Positions 17,704 to 25,892 of a stretch of 64,000 bases of DNA are shown piece by piece. The notes below the pieces were generated by a model, which saw nothing but the letters and a program-made list of their open reading frames with translations, was not told where the DNA came from and did no database searches. The stretch is taken from contig CAIKZZ010000037.1 in NCBI GenBank assembly GCA_903832085.1, positions 35,790 through 99,789 on the forward strand. The letters run 5' to 3'. A program made the translations under genes and the position numbers. The stretch is from an uncultured Pseudomonadota bacterium (GTDB lineage: Bacteria; Pseudomonadota; Gammaproteobacteria; Steroidobacterales; Steroidobacteraceae). Each line of letters begins with the position of its first letter. Position 1 is the stretch's first letter.

Positions 17704-18360
17704 TCAGCGGAGGCCTTGCAAATACGCGGCCAAGGCCTTCATGTCCGCATCCGACAGACGTAGAGCAATCGTCTGCATGATCTGTGCATTGGCTGGTGGC
17801 TGTTGCCCGTTTGCAGCAACATACCGAGCGTTGGCAGCATAATTTTTCAGCTGGTTGACCACGTAACCTGACTGCTGAGAACGAATCTGCGGCCAATGTG
17901 CGGGACCATTGCCGCGACCGTTAGGGCCGTGGCAACCAAGGCAGCCGGGAATACTGCGTGTTGTGTCTCCGCCGCGGTACAGTTTTTCACCTGCCTGCCA
18001 AAGATCAGCATTTGCCTCAAGGCCCGCGGGGGTTTGTTGCTCAAAGTACGCACCTAAATCCGCCATGTCCTCGTTGCTTAACGCCATCGCCATCGGCGCC
18101 ATGACTGGAGCTACCCGCACGCCTGCTTTGAGTAAAGCGAGCTGCTCACTGATATAGCCGTGGTGCTGGCCTGCGAGGCTAGGCCACTCTGGATTGACGC
18201 TATTGCCCGTCGCACCATGGCACGCGCCGCAGACGGCCGCTTTGGTGGCGCCCGCAGCGGCGTCTCCCTTTGCTGGCGGTTCGGCTGCGATAGCAGTGGC
18301 GAATAAACTGAAACTGGCAAGTGAGGCGCTCAATGTGAGCGCGACGATTCGACTCTTCAT
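17704..18360 (-). CDS. diheme cytochrome c4
   Basis: A 218-residue exported diheme cytochrome. The ATG at 18360 begins a standard signal peptide (MKSRIVALTLSASLASFSLF, cut after AIAA). Heme motif one is CGACH, heme motif two is CLGCH, each in a class I domain of about 90 residues. Cytochrome c4 passes electrons to cbb3-type or other terminal oxidases. It starts 80 bp from the divergent engB, and dsbA follows on the same strand, a conserved gammaproteobacterial trio. Confidence 0.93.
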   Translation of the reverse strand: MKSRIVALTLSASLASFSLFATAIAAEPPAKGDAAAGATKAAVCGACHGATGNSVNPEWPSLAGQHHGYISEQLALLKAGVRVAPVMAPMAMALSNEDMADLGAYFEQQTPAGLEANADLWQAGEKLYRGGDTTRSIPGCLGCHGPNGRGNGPAHWPQIRSQQSGYVVNQLKNYAANARYVAANGQQPPANAQIMQTIALRLSDADMKALAAYLQGLR

Positions 18361-18440
18361 ATATGTGGCTAAGCTCCGTTGATGACCGTGTGGGCCTGTT
18401 AGACTCAAACTTCCGCACACGCCTCATAAGATTCTACACG

Positions 18441-19061
18441 ATGTCGGCTTTCCCCCACGCCAAGTACCTGCAAGGTGCCCATGAGGTCACCCAATTCGTC
18501 CCGGACACTGGGGTGGAGGTCGCTTTTGCTGGGCGGTCCAATAGCGGTAAGTCGAGCGCGATCAATGCCCTGACCCAGCGCCATGGACTGGCTAAGACCT
18601 CAAAAACACCTGGTCAGACGCAGTTGATCAACTTTTTTGAGCTTGAGCCCGAGCGGCGGCTGGTCGACCTGCCCGGCTATGGCTTTGCCAAGGTACCGCG
18701 GCCGCTACGTGAGCACTGGAAGCGACTCCTAGAGGGGTATTTTCAGTCGCGGGAGTCGTTGACGGCCTTGTTTGTGGTCATGGACGCGCGCCGGCCGTTA
18801 GGGGAGCAGGACTGGCAAATGATTCGTTACGCCGCTAGCCGGGGCAGACGGGTTCATTTGTTGCTGACCAAAGCGGATAAATTGAGCCGTAACGAGGCGG
18901 TGGTGACATTGGCGCGAGTTCGGCGCGAGGCGCTTGGGGTGGCCACGGCGCAGTTATTTTCTGCGACTGCTAAGACAGGGGTGGATGAGGCCAGACGCGA
19001 ACTACGGGCGTCGATGATAAAAAAACCCGGCGGTGAGAAATTCACCGCCGGGTCAGACTAA
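18441..19061 (+). CDS. engB: ribosome biogenesis GTP-binding protein EngB (YihA/YsxC)
   Basis: Essential-type GTPase in 50S subunit assembly. The 206-residue product has G1 GRSNSGKSS, G2/G3 with DLPGYG, and G4 TKAD, in the compact EngB order. The start at 18441 gives the family N-terminus (SAFPHAKYLQGAHE). Its last 12 codons (IKKPGGEKFTAGSD) coincide with a strong hairpin followed on the other strand by a T-run, so the gene end doubles as a transcription terminator for the opposing sRNA/polA side. Convergent with polA, as in relatives. Confidence 0.95.
   Translation: MSAFPHAKYLQGAHEVTQFVPDTGVEVAFAGRSNSGKSSAINALTQRHGLAKTSKTPGQTQLINFFELEPERRLVDLPGYGFAKVPRPLREHWKRLLEGYFQSRESLTALFVVMDARRPLGEQDWQMIRYAASRGRRVHLLLTKADKLSRNEAVVTLARVRREALGVATAQLFSATAKTGVDEARRELRASMIKKPGGEKFTAGSD
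19019..19053 (-). terminator. Rho-independent terminator embedded in the 3' end of engB
   Basis: A 12-bp perfect stem (19025-19036 with 19042-19053) around a 5-base loop; on the minus strand it is followed by seven T (19025-19019). It can end the sRNA candidate and polA read-through. In the plus direction there is no T-run. The hairpin lies wholly inside engB codons. Confidence 0.88.
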
Positions 19062-19130
19062 CCCGGCATTGGGGGACAATATCCGGGTCAACCCGCCTAG
19101 GGAGTAGCGGGGAGCGTTCCTACAACGCTC
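19019..19130 (-). ncRNA. candidate sX13-like small RNA
   Basis: Read on the minus strand from about 19130, four hairpins follow one another: GAGCGTT/AACGCTC (19130-19112); CCCGC/GCGGG with loop CUCCC (19111-19092); ACCCGG/CCGGGT enclosing ATTG/CAAT with loop UCCCC (19088-19061); and the 12-bp terminator stem with seven U. Length about 112 nt. The Xanthomonas sRNA sX13 is of similar length, lies beside polA, and regulates by C-rich loops; the two C-rich loops and the position here match that plan. The 5' end and promoter are not established. No coding potential was seen in 19062-19246. Confidence 0.55.
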
Positions 19131-19246
19131 AGTGAATAAGACCCGTGATCGCTGTGAAAGTTCAGTGCCTATGCGTTAAGAACAGTGAATTCCACAGACA
19201 CGCTTAATGAGACAAAAAAATTAGCTATTTCAGCGTGTTACAGGAT

Positions 19247-22033
19247 TTAATGAGCTTCGTCCCAGTTTTTGCCCACGCCGATATCCACCGTGAGGGGCAC
19301 GCTTAGCGTCACAGCCTTGCTCATTAGTTCGGCTACGCGCACGCGCACCGCATCAACGGCATCATCCGCAACTTCAAGGACCAGTTCGTCATGGACTTGC
19401 ATGACCAGACACGCAGGTGCGTGGTCCTTTTCAATCCATATGTCCACTGCGAGCATCGCGCGTTTGATGATGTCTGCAGCCGTCCCTTGCATGGGCGCAT
19501 TGATGGCGGCGCGCTCAGCATATTGCTGCAGTTGTTTATTGCGGGCCCGTATATCCGGTAAGTACAGTCGGCGTCCCTCCACCGTTTCTACATATCCTTG
19601 TTCGCGTGCCAGCGCGCGCGTGTCGTCCATGTATTTGCGCACGCCCGGATATTGTTCAAAGTAGCGATCGATATATCGCTGTGCTGATGTGCGGTCGATA
19701 TCAAGACGGCTCGCAAGTCCAAACGCTGACATACCATACATGAGCCCGAAATTAATCGCTTTGGCGGCACGGCGCTGATCTTTGGTGACTGTCTCGAGTG
19801 TGACACCGAACATCTGGGCTGCAGTGGCTTCATGTACATCAAGACCATCAAAAAAAGCGCGCATGAGACTCGGGTCTTGCGACAGGTGCGCCATGATGCG
19901 CAGCTCAATTTGGGAATAGTCGGCGGCCATGAGCAGTTTCCCCGGCGGGGCAATGAATGCTTGGCGGATGCGACGTCCTTCTAGTGTCCGGATAGGAATA
20001 TTTTGCAGGTTAGGATCTGAGGAGGACAGCCGGCCAGTCGCTGTTACCGCCTGATGATAGGAGGTATGTATGCGGCCCGTGCGGGGATCAATTTGCGTTG
20101 GCAGTGCATCTGCATAGGTGCTTTTTAGCTTGGCGAGCCCTCGGTAGTCCAAAATGAGCCGCGGCAAGGCGTGGCTTGTGCTGAGCTCCTCTAGGACGTC
20201 TTCGGCAGTTGAAGGCTGACCAGTTGGTGTGCGGCGTACGACTGGGATCTGCAAGGTCTCAAACAGAATGTGCTGTAGTTGCTTCGGTGAATCGAGATTA
20301 AAGGGGCTACCGGCGGCCGCATGAGCCGCTTTTTCTAACTCACCGAGACGGTGCCCAAATTCGCTGCTTAAGCTTTTTAGAAAGTCCCTATCAACGAGTA
20401 CGCCACGGCGTTCCATCCGCTGCAGTACCGGCTGCGTAGGTTGCTCAAGCGTCGTGTAAAGGCTGGCTAGTTTCGGCAGTTTCTCGATTCGCGCCCACAA
20501 ATAAAGATGCAGCCGCAGTGTGATGTCAGCATCTTCAGCTGCGTAGGGTGCGGCAGTCTCCAGTGGCACTTGATTAAATGTTAGCTGTTTAGCGCCCTTG
20601 CCAGCCACATCCTCGAAATGCGTCGTTTTTAATCCTAGGTATTTTTCGGCGACAGAATCCATGTCATGCCGCGAGCCAACGCTGTTCAGTACATACGATT
20701 CCAGCATTGAGTCAAAGCGCACACCACGCAGTGTGATGCCATGATTTGCAACGATATGCGTATCAAACTTGGCATGATGACCAATCTTAATGCACTCATC
20801 ATCTTCGAGCAGGGGCTTTAATTGAGCGAGCACCGCATCGCGGGACAATTGCTCTGGAGCACCAGGATAATCATGTGCAAGCGGTATATAGGCAGCTTCA
20901 CCTGGGGCTATCGCAAAAGATACGCCGACAATTTCAGCATTCAGATAGTCAAGGCCGGTGGTTTCCGTATCAAACGCAATGATATCGGCATCCCGCAGAT
21001 TGATGATGAGTGCATTAAGTTGCTCTTGCGTGAGTATCGTTTGATAGTGCGCGGGGTATGCGCTAAGGCTGTCACGCAGTGCGTCGCTCGGTGTTGGAGC
21101 TGTGTCGATAAGATCAGCGTTAGGGGGCGATAAACTTCGCGGTCCTTTGTTTGTGCTCGAGTCCGTCGTTACTTCGGTTTGCGGAGATAGCGCGCGCAGC
21201 AGGCTATGAAATTCAAATTGCGCGTACAGGTTTTTTAACATCTCAACATTTGGCGGACGCGGGACGAGCGTTGCTGGCGTCTCATTAAGAGGTACGTCGC
21301 AGCGTATGGTCGCGAGTTCGCGAGACAGGCTTAACTGGCTTAGATTGTCGCGAAGGCTCTCACCCACTTTGCCTTCTATCTTATCGGCGTTGGCAATGAG
21401 TGCATCAACCGTGGCGTATTGATTGAGCCATTTGGCAGCCGTTTTGGGACCTACTTTAGGGACGCCGGGGATGTTATCGGAGCTATCACCAACGAGGGCC
21501 AGGTAATCAATGATCTGATGTGGATGGACATCAAATTTCGCTTTAACCCCAGCAGGATCTAGCGTGGTCTGACTCATGGTGTTGATTAAGGTGATTTGTT
21601 CGGTCACCAACTGGGCCATATCTTTGTCGCCAGTGGAGATCACAACCCGCATGCCTGCTGCGGCGCCTTGGCGCGCAAGGGTCCCAATCACATCATCGGC
21701 TTCTACACCTGTAATACGTAGCAGCGGTAATCCTAAGGCCTCAACTGCTAGGAGCAGAGGTGCAATTTGAGTCTTGAGGTCATCCGGCATCGGTGGCCGA
21801 TGCGCTTTATATTCTTCGAACAACTCATCGCGGAAGGTGCGTCCCGGGGCGTCAAAGACAATCCCTATGTGGTTTGGGTTGGTTTCGCGCAGGAATTTCT
21901 GCAGCATATTCAATACGCCGTAGACCGCGCCCGTCGGTTCACCGCGTGAGTTTGTGAACTGTGGCAGTGCGTGAAAAGCGCGGTACAGATAGGACGAGCC
22001 GTCCACAAGATATAGGCACGGCGAATCGCTCAT
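19247..22033 (-). CDS. polA: DNA polymerase I
   Basis: Repair and Okazaki-fragment polymerase, 928 residues, full length. The N-terminal 5'-3' exonuclease has YLVDGSSYLYRAFHAL, and GVEADDVIGTLA. The 3'-5' proofreading domain keeps the ExoI acidic motif FDTETTGLD. The polymerase domain has motif A DYSQIELRIMAHLS, motif B RRAAKAINFGLMYG and motif C QVHDELVLE. An lptM-like gene ends 1 bp upstream, so the two are likely cotranscribed. A candidate sRNA with terminator lies downstream. Confidence 0.97.
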   Translation of the reverse strand: MSDSPCLYLVDGSSYLYRAFHALPQFTNSRGEPTGAVYGVLNMLQKFLRETNPNHIGIVFDAPGRTFRDELFEEYKAHRPPMPDDLKTQIAPLLLAVEALGLPLLRITGVEADDVIGTLARQGAAAGMRVVISTGDKDMAQLVTEQITLINTMSQTTLDPAGVKAKFDVHPHQIIDYLALVGDSSDNIPGVPKVGPKTAAKWLNQYATVDALIANADKIEGKVGESLRDNLSQLSLSRELATIRCDVPLNETPATLVPRPPNVEMLKNLYAQFEFHSLLRALSPQTEVTTDSSTNKGPRSLSPPNADLIDTAPTPSDALRDSLSAYPAHYQTILTQEQLNALIINLRDADIIAFDTETTGLDYLNAEIVGVSFAIAPGEAAYIPLAHDYPGAPEQLSRDAVLAQLKPLLEDDECIKIGHHAKFDTHIVANHGITLRGVRFDSMLESYVLNSVGSRHDMDSVAEKYLGLKTTHFEDVAGKGAKQLTFNQVPLETAAPYAAEDADITLRLHLYLWARIEKLPKLASLYTTLEQPTQPVLQRMERRGVLVDRDFLKSLSSEFGHRLGELEKAAHAAAGSPFNLDSPKQLQHILFETLQIPVVRRTPTGQPSTAEDVLEELSTSHALPRLILDYRGLAKLKSTYADALPTQIDPRTGRIHTSYHQAVTATGRLSSSDPNLQNIPIRTLEGRRIRQAFIAPPGKLLMAADYSQIELRIMAHLSQDPSLMRAFFDGLDVHEATAAQMFGVTLETVTKDQRRAAKAINFGLMYGMSAFGLASRLDIDRTSAQRYIDRYFEQYPGVRKYMDDTRALAREQGYVETVEGRRLYLPDIRARNKQLQQYAERAAINAPMQGTAADIIKRAMLAVDIWIEKDHAPACLVMQVHDELVLEVADDAVDAVRVRVAELMSKAVTLSVPLTVDIGVGKNWDEAH

Positions 22034-22034
22034 G

Positions 22035-22214
22035 TCAGTGCGTCACGCCGTCAGAGTTGTCGACTGTTTTTGAAGCCGAGACGGTTATGGGGGCTTTGGG
22101 GCTCGGGCGCACTAAAGCACCCTTATGCCCACAGGCGCTGAGTAGTGCGATAGCACATAGTAAGCCGACTGACGTGATGGTCGCTTTGCAGTACTGATAT
22201 TTGGGTGTGCGCAT
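22035..22214 (-). CDS. small LptM/YifL-like lipoprotein
   Basis: A 59-residue frame directly before polA. It has a short basic start (MRTPKYQYCK), a hydrophobic segment (ITSVGLLCAIALL) and a lipobox LLSAC, so Cys28 would be lipidated. The mature part begins CGHKGALVRPSPKAP, which resembles the LptM signature CGxKGPLxxP; LptM assists oxidative maturation of the LptD outer-membrane translocon. The stop is 1 bp upstream of the polA ATG. LptM genes are more often next to lysA/dapF, so the location beside polA is worth noting. Confidence 0.72.
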   Translation of the reverse strand: MRTPKYQYCKATITSVGLLCAIALLSACGHKGALVRPSPKAPITVSASKTVDNSDGVTH

Positions 22215-22256
22215 CGGACAACCTCGTAAAGATGTCTGCAGTATAGCCTTACGGCG

Positions 22257-22679
22257 CTACCGTGGATTCAAGACGGCAAGCGTTAGCCGAGATACACAAA
22301 TAAGCCGCGCATCAGCATCGATGATCTCGATCTGCCAGACCTGGCTGCGGCCACCGATGTGCACAGCGCGGGCTGTTCCGGTCACGAGTCCATTGGCAAC
22401 GCTGCGCAGATGGTTGGCATTAATTTCCTGCCCTACACAGTAGACGGTGGGAAAATCGACGCACAAATTAGCGCCAATGCTACCGAGCGTCTCAGCAAGG
22501 GCCACCGACGCGCCCCCGTGCAGTACTCCCATGGGCTGGACAGTCCGATCGTCGACCGGCAGGGTGCCTGAGAGCCAATTATCGCCGAGGGCGGTGATTT
22601 CAATGGCCAGATGCTTGGCGAGCCCCGTCCGTAGACCCCGTACATCATCCAAGGTTGTATTGCGGAACCAGATACTCAT
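22257..22679 (-). CDS. hotdog-fold acyl-CoA thioesterase (YdiI/MenI-like)
   Basis: A 140-residue single hotdog domain of the PaaI/4HBT class. The motif QPMGVLHGGASVALAETLGS holds the catalytic carboxylate and oxyanion hole, and INANHLRS plus GGRSQVWQIEI closely resemble E. coli YdiI, a DHNA-CoA/acyl-CoA thioesterase. The organism appears to make ubiquinone, so menaquinone synthesis cannot be assumed and a broad acyl-CoA role is equally likely. It is divergent from the acyl-CoA dehydrogenase gene 158 bp away. Confidence 0.85.
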   Translation of the reverse strand: MSIWFRNTTLDDVRGLRTGLAKHLAIEITALGDNWLSGTLPVDDRTVQPMGVLHGGASVALAETLGSIGANLCVDFPTVYCVGQEINANHLRSVANGLVTGTARAVHIGGRSQVWQIEIIDADARLICVSRLTLAVLNPR

Positions 22680-22837
22680 GGGTCGCGACCTTAACCCTAA
22701 ATAGTGGCTCGGTCTATGTGCGGTGTCCGGGCATAATCCTCTGGTAACCGTGCGCTGCTCATGTTGGAATAAGCTCTAGTTAAGACATTGTGTGCCTGTA
22801 AGGGCATTTAGCCGTAAATTCAGTAGGTTGGTCGCAG

Positions 22838-24601
22838 ATGAGTTACACCGCCCCGGTCTCGCATATCCGTTTTGTTTTGGAAAAAATTGCTGGCTTTCAA
22901 CAAGTCCGTGCGCTGCCAGCGTTCCGAGACGTCACTCCTGACGTAGTAGAGGCCGTGCTGGAAGGCGCTGGCCGGTTCGCGAGCGACGTGCTTGATCCTA
23001 TTAATGCCAGCGGCGACCGAGTGGGCTCCCATGTGACGCCACAGGGCGTGGTTACGCCAGCGGGCTTTAAAGAGGCCTATCAGCGTTTTGTGGATGATGG
23101 CTGGAATTCGCTTGGCGGCCCTACCGCCTACGGTGGCCAAGGGATGCCTTTCATATTGCATGCCGCGACCGTTGAGATGTGGGGTGCCGCAAACATGGCG
23201 TTTGCCTTGTGTCCAGAACTCGGTAGTGGCGCTATTGCGGCGCTTGAGCAGCATGCTACCCCGGAGCTCCGAGATCGTTTTCTGCCAAAACTTGTTAGTG
23301 GCGAATGGACTGGCACCATGTGCCTCACGGAGCCACAGTCAGGCTCTGATCTGTCGACGGTGACCACGCGCGCTGAGCCGCATGGTGACGCGTGGCGTTT
23401 GTATGGTCGCAAAATCTACATTACTTGGGGCGAACACGATCTTGCTGCCAATACGATTCATTTAGTGCTGGCGCGGGCGCCTAATGCGCCGACCGGCGTG
23501 AAGGGGTTATCGCTGTTTTTAGTCCCACGATTCCGTGTAAACGCTGATGGCTCTGTGGGTGCCGCGAATGACATACGCTGTGTTTCAGTCGAACACAAGA
23601 TGGGGATTCATGCGAGTCCTACCTGCGTACTTGCAATCGGTGATGGCGAGGGCGCTGAAGGTTATCTTGTAGGTAGTCTGCATCAGGGCTTGCCATGCAT
23701 GTTCACCATGATGAATTACATGCGTCTTGGTGTTGGGCTGCATGCGCTTGGCATCGCTGAACGGTCTTATCAGATTGCGCGGCGCTATGCTGCTGACCGT
23801 GTGCAGGGTCGTAACGCACAAGGGCGGCCAACGGTCATTCTTGGTCACGCTGACGTGCGGCGAATGTTGCTCACGATGAAAGCGCTACTGCAAGCATCAA
23901 GGGGGCTCGCTTACACCGCAGCGGCAGCATTGGATGTGGCTCAGTACGGTGACGGCGCAGCGGCAGAGGCAGCGAATGAGCGCGCTGAGTTATTGACACC
24001 TATAGTCAAGTCTTGGTGCAGTGATATGGCAATCGAGGTGACGTCCCTCGGTGTGCAAGTGCTCGGTGGCATGGGGTTTGTGGAGGATGCAGGCGCGGCG
24101 CAATGTTACCGCGACGTACGCATTACCGCGATCTATGAGGGCACTAACGGTATCCAAGGGCAGGATTTGCTGGGGCGCAAGGTGCTCAGAGATGGCGGTC
24201 GAGCGCTTACTCGATTGATCAAAGAGATACATTTGGCGATAGAAGCACTTCCTGCGACCGATCCCCGCATTCAGTCTTTGGGAGCTGCTATGCGGCGTGC
24301 GCTGACGAGTCTTGAGGCATCAACGCAGGCGCTGATAGCAGCAGCTCAAGCAGATCCTGCCGTCATCGGTGCGACAGCTGTCAATTATCTGCAGCTGGTC
24401 AGTTATGTCTGCGGTGGTTGGCAGTGGATGCTTGCGGTTACCCATGTGCAAGATTCCGAGCTATCTGCCGGAGAAGAGAGCGCTCTTATTGATTGCGGTG
24501 CCTTTTATGCCGCGCATATCTTGCCACGCATCTTAACGCATTGTGAAATCTTAAAAAGTGGTGTGGGCATTCTTAATACCACTAACAGTGAGTTCCTGTA
24601 G
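22838..24601 (+). CDS. acyl-CoA dehydrogenase with C-terminal extension (DmdC-like)
   Basis: A 587-residue FAD enzyme, longer than typical 380-residue acyl-CoA dehydrogenases. The FAD/substrate motif TGTMCLTEPQSGSDLS, the middle beta domain and the catalytic base region ITAIYEGTNGIQGQDLLGRK are present. The N-terminal extension (SYTAPVSHIRFVLEK) and C-terminal domain (about 470-587) are those of the AidB/DmdC-like subfamily, which includes methylmercaptopropionyl-CoA dehydrogenase. The substrate cannot be read from sequence. A 96-codon cysteine-rich gene follows after 2 bp. Confidence 0.9.
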   Translation: MSYTAPVSHIRFVLEKIAGFQQVRALPAFRDVTPDVVEAVLEGAGRFASDVLDPINASGDRVGSHVTPQGVVTPAGFKEAYQRFVDDGWNSLGGPTAYGGQGMPFILHAATVEMWGAANMAFALCPELGSGAIAALEQHATPELRDRFLPKLVSGEWTGTMCLTEPQSGSDLSTVTTRAEPHGDAWRLYGRKIYITWGEHDLAANTIHLVLARAPNAPTGVKGLSLFLVPRFRVNADGSVGAANDIRCVSVEHKMGIHASPTCVLAIGDGEGAEGYLVGSLHQGLPCMFTMMNYMRLGVGLHALGIAERSYQIARRYAADRVQGRNAQGRPTVILGHADVRRMLLTMKALLQASRGLAYTAAAALDVAQYGDGAAAEAANERAELLTPIVKSWCSDMAIEVTSLGVQVLGGMGFVEDAGAAQCYRDVRITAIYEGTNGIQGQDLLGRKVLRDGGRALTRLIKEIHLAIEALPATDPRIQSLGAAMRRALTSLEASTQALIAAAQADPAVIGATAVNYLQLVSYVCGGWQWMLAVTHVQDSELSAGEESALIDCGAFYAAHILPRILTHCEILKSGVGILNTTNSEFL

Positions 24602-24603
24602 GC

Positions 24604-24894
24604 ATGATGCTTTGCTCATCGTCAAAGCATCCATGGAATGCTGAGGAGATTGCTGCACTGTATGGGCTGGAGCCGATTTTTGAGCCGGGCAACGCGCTTG
24701 GTAGTGAGCTCAGCGTGTTTGCTGAGATTAACTGCCCTTATTGTGCCGAAGGCTATGCAACGGCCGTTGATCTAACAGCCGGATCTTCCAGCTATGTGGA
24801 GGATTGCCAGATTTGTTGTCAGCCGATGGAGTTGTCGGTTGTTGTCAATACAGATGGCGGGTGTGCCAGAGTTGATGTCCGCCGATTGGATTAG
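24604..24894 (+). CDS. CPXCG-motif cysteine-rich protein
   Basis: A 96-residue protein with a zinc-ribbon-like core: CPYC near residue 44, then CQICC near 74, spaced as in the CPXCG family of unknown function. The first 40 residues (WNAEEIAALYGLEPIF) are less conserved. It begins 2 bp after the acyl-CoA dehydrogenase stop and is probably coupled to it. A metal-binding accessory role is a guess. Confidence 0.8.
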   Translation: MMLCSSSKHPWNAEEIAALYGLEPIFEPGNALGSELSVFAEINCPYCAEGYATAVDLTAGSSSYVEDCQICCQPMELSVVVNTDGGCARVDVRRLD

Positions 24895-24946
24895 GTTGCG
24901 TTGCTAGCGCCGTCCCCCGAGTGGACGCCGCCTAAAGGAACCTCTG

Positions 24947-25858
24947 ATGCGTTTACCATTAAAGAGTCCGTTTACCGGTCTGCTGCTGATTGTGGCTGCT
25001 TTTGTGTGCATGCCCTATGCGCATAGCGATGATTTTTCGGCTGAGACGGCTGCTTGGCGTGCGACTCGCGTAGCGGAGCTGACAGACTATTCAGGATGGC
25101 TGACGTTGGTGGGGCTTTATTGGTTCAAAGAAGGCAGTAACACCTTTGGCACAGCTCTCTCAAATTCAATAGTGCTCGATAACCCGCAGTTAGATAAGCG
25201 AGCCGGCGCCTTTGTGCGCCACGGCAAGTCAGTACACTTTAAGGGCGCGAAGGACACGTGCGTTAAAGCAAATGGCGCTGTTGTTATCGATTTAGAGCTA
25301 AAGGCGGATGTCAGTGGGGAACCTACCCAGCTGAGCTGCGGGTCGCTGCGGTTTTATGTCATTGAGCGTGGTAGTCAGGTTGGACTGCGCGTGAAAGACA
25401 TACTAAGTTCTGCGCGCCGAGCTTTTCGGGGGCTTGATTTTTTTGAGGCGGCTGATAGCTGGAATGTCAGTGCTCGCTTTGAACCCTACCAACCCATGCG
25501 TCATATCCCCATTGTGAATGTGCTGGGGATGCAGACTGATATGGACTCGCCAGGCGCGATAGTCTTTGAGCGCGATGGAGCAACATGGCGGCTAGATACT
25601 GTGCTTGAAGAGCCGCAAGCTCATGAGCTTTTTATCATGTTTGCTGATGGCACTTCCGGCCGCCAAACCTATGGCGGCGGACGGTTTTTGTATGCACCGT
25701 TGCCAGTGGATGGGCGTGTGCAGGTGGATTTCAACAAGGCTCACAATCCACCGTGTGCGTTTACGCCTTTTGCCACATGTCCGTTACCACCGCCTGGTAA
25801 TCGCATTTCTTTACCGGTTACAGCAGGCGAGCTTAAGTACGCGGGCCACGATCACTAA
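24947..25858 (+). CDS. exported DUF1684 family protein
   Basis: A 303-residue protein with a signal peptide (hydrophobic GLLLIVAAFVCMPYA, cut before DDFSAE). Family motifs are the N-terminal YSGWLTLVGLYWFKEG, a TYGGGRFLYAP segment and the near-invariant HNPPCAFTPFATCPLPPPGNR at the C-terminus. DUF1684 proteins are widespread and uncharacterised; the conserved tail suggests a ligand or metal site. A good ribosome-binding sequence (AAAGGAA) lies upstream. It is convergent with the sedolisin gene. Confidence 0.85.
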   Translation: MRLPLKSPFTGLLLIVAAFVCMPYAHSDDFSAETAAWRATRVAELTDYSGWLTLVGLYWFKEGSNTFGTALSNSIVLDNPQLDKRAGAFVRHGKSVHFKGAKDTCVKANGAVVIDLELKADVSGEPTQLSCGSLRFYVIERGSQVGLRVKDILSSARRAFRGLDFFEAADSWNVSARFEPYQPMRHIPIVNVLGMQTDMDSPGAIVFERDGATWRLDTVLEEPQAHELFIMFADGTSGRQTYGGGRFLYAPLPVDGRVQVDFNKAHNPPCAFTPFATCPLPPPGNRISLPVTAGELKYAGHDH

Positions 25859-25892
25859 ACGATTACCTGACGGTAAATGTTCGAGGTGGTGT

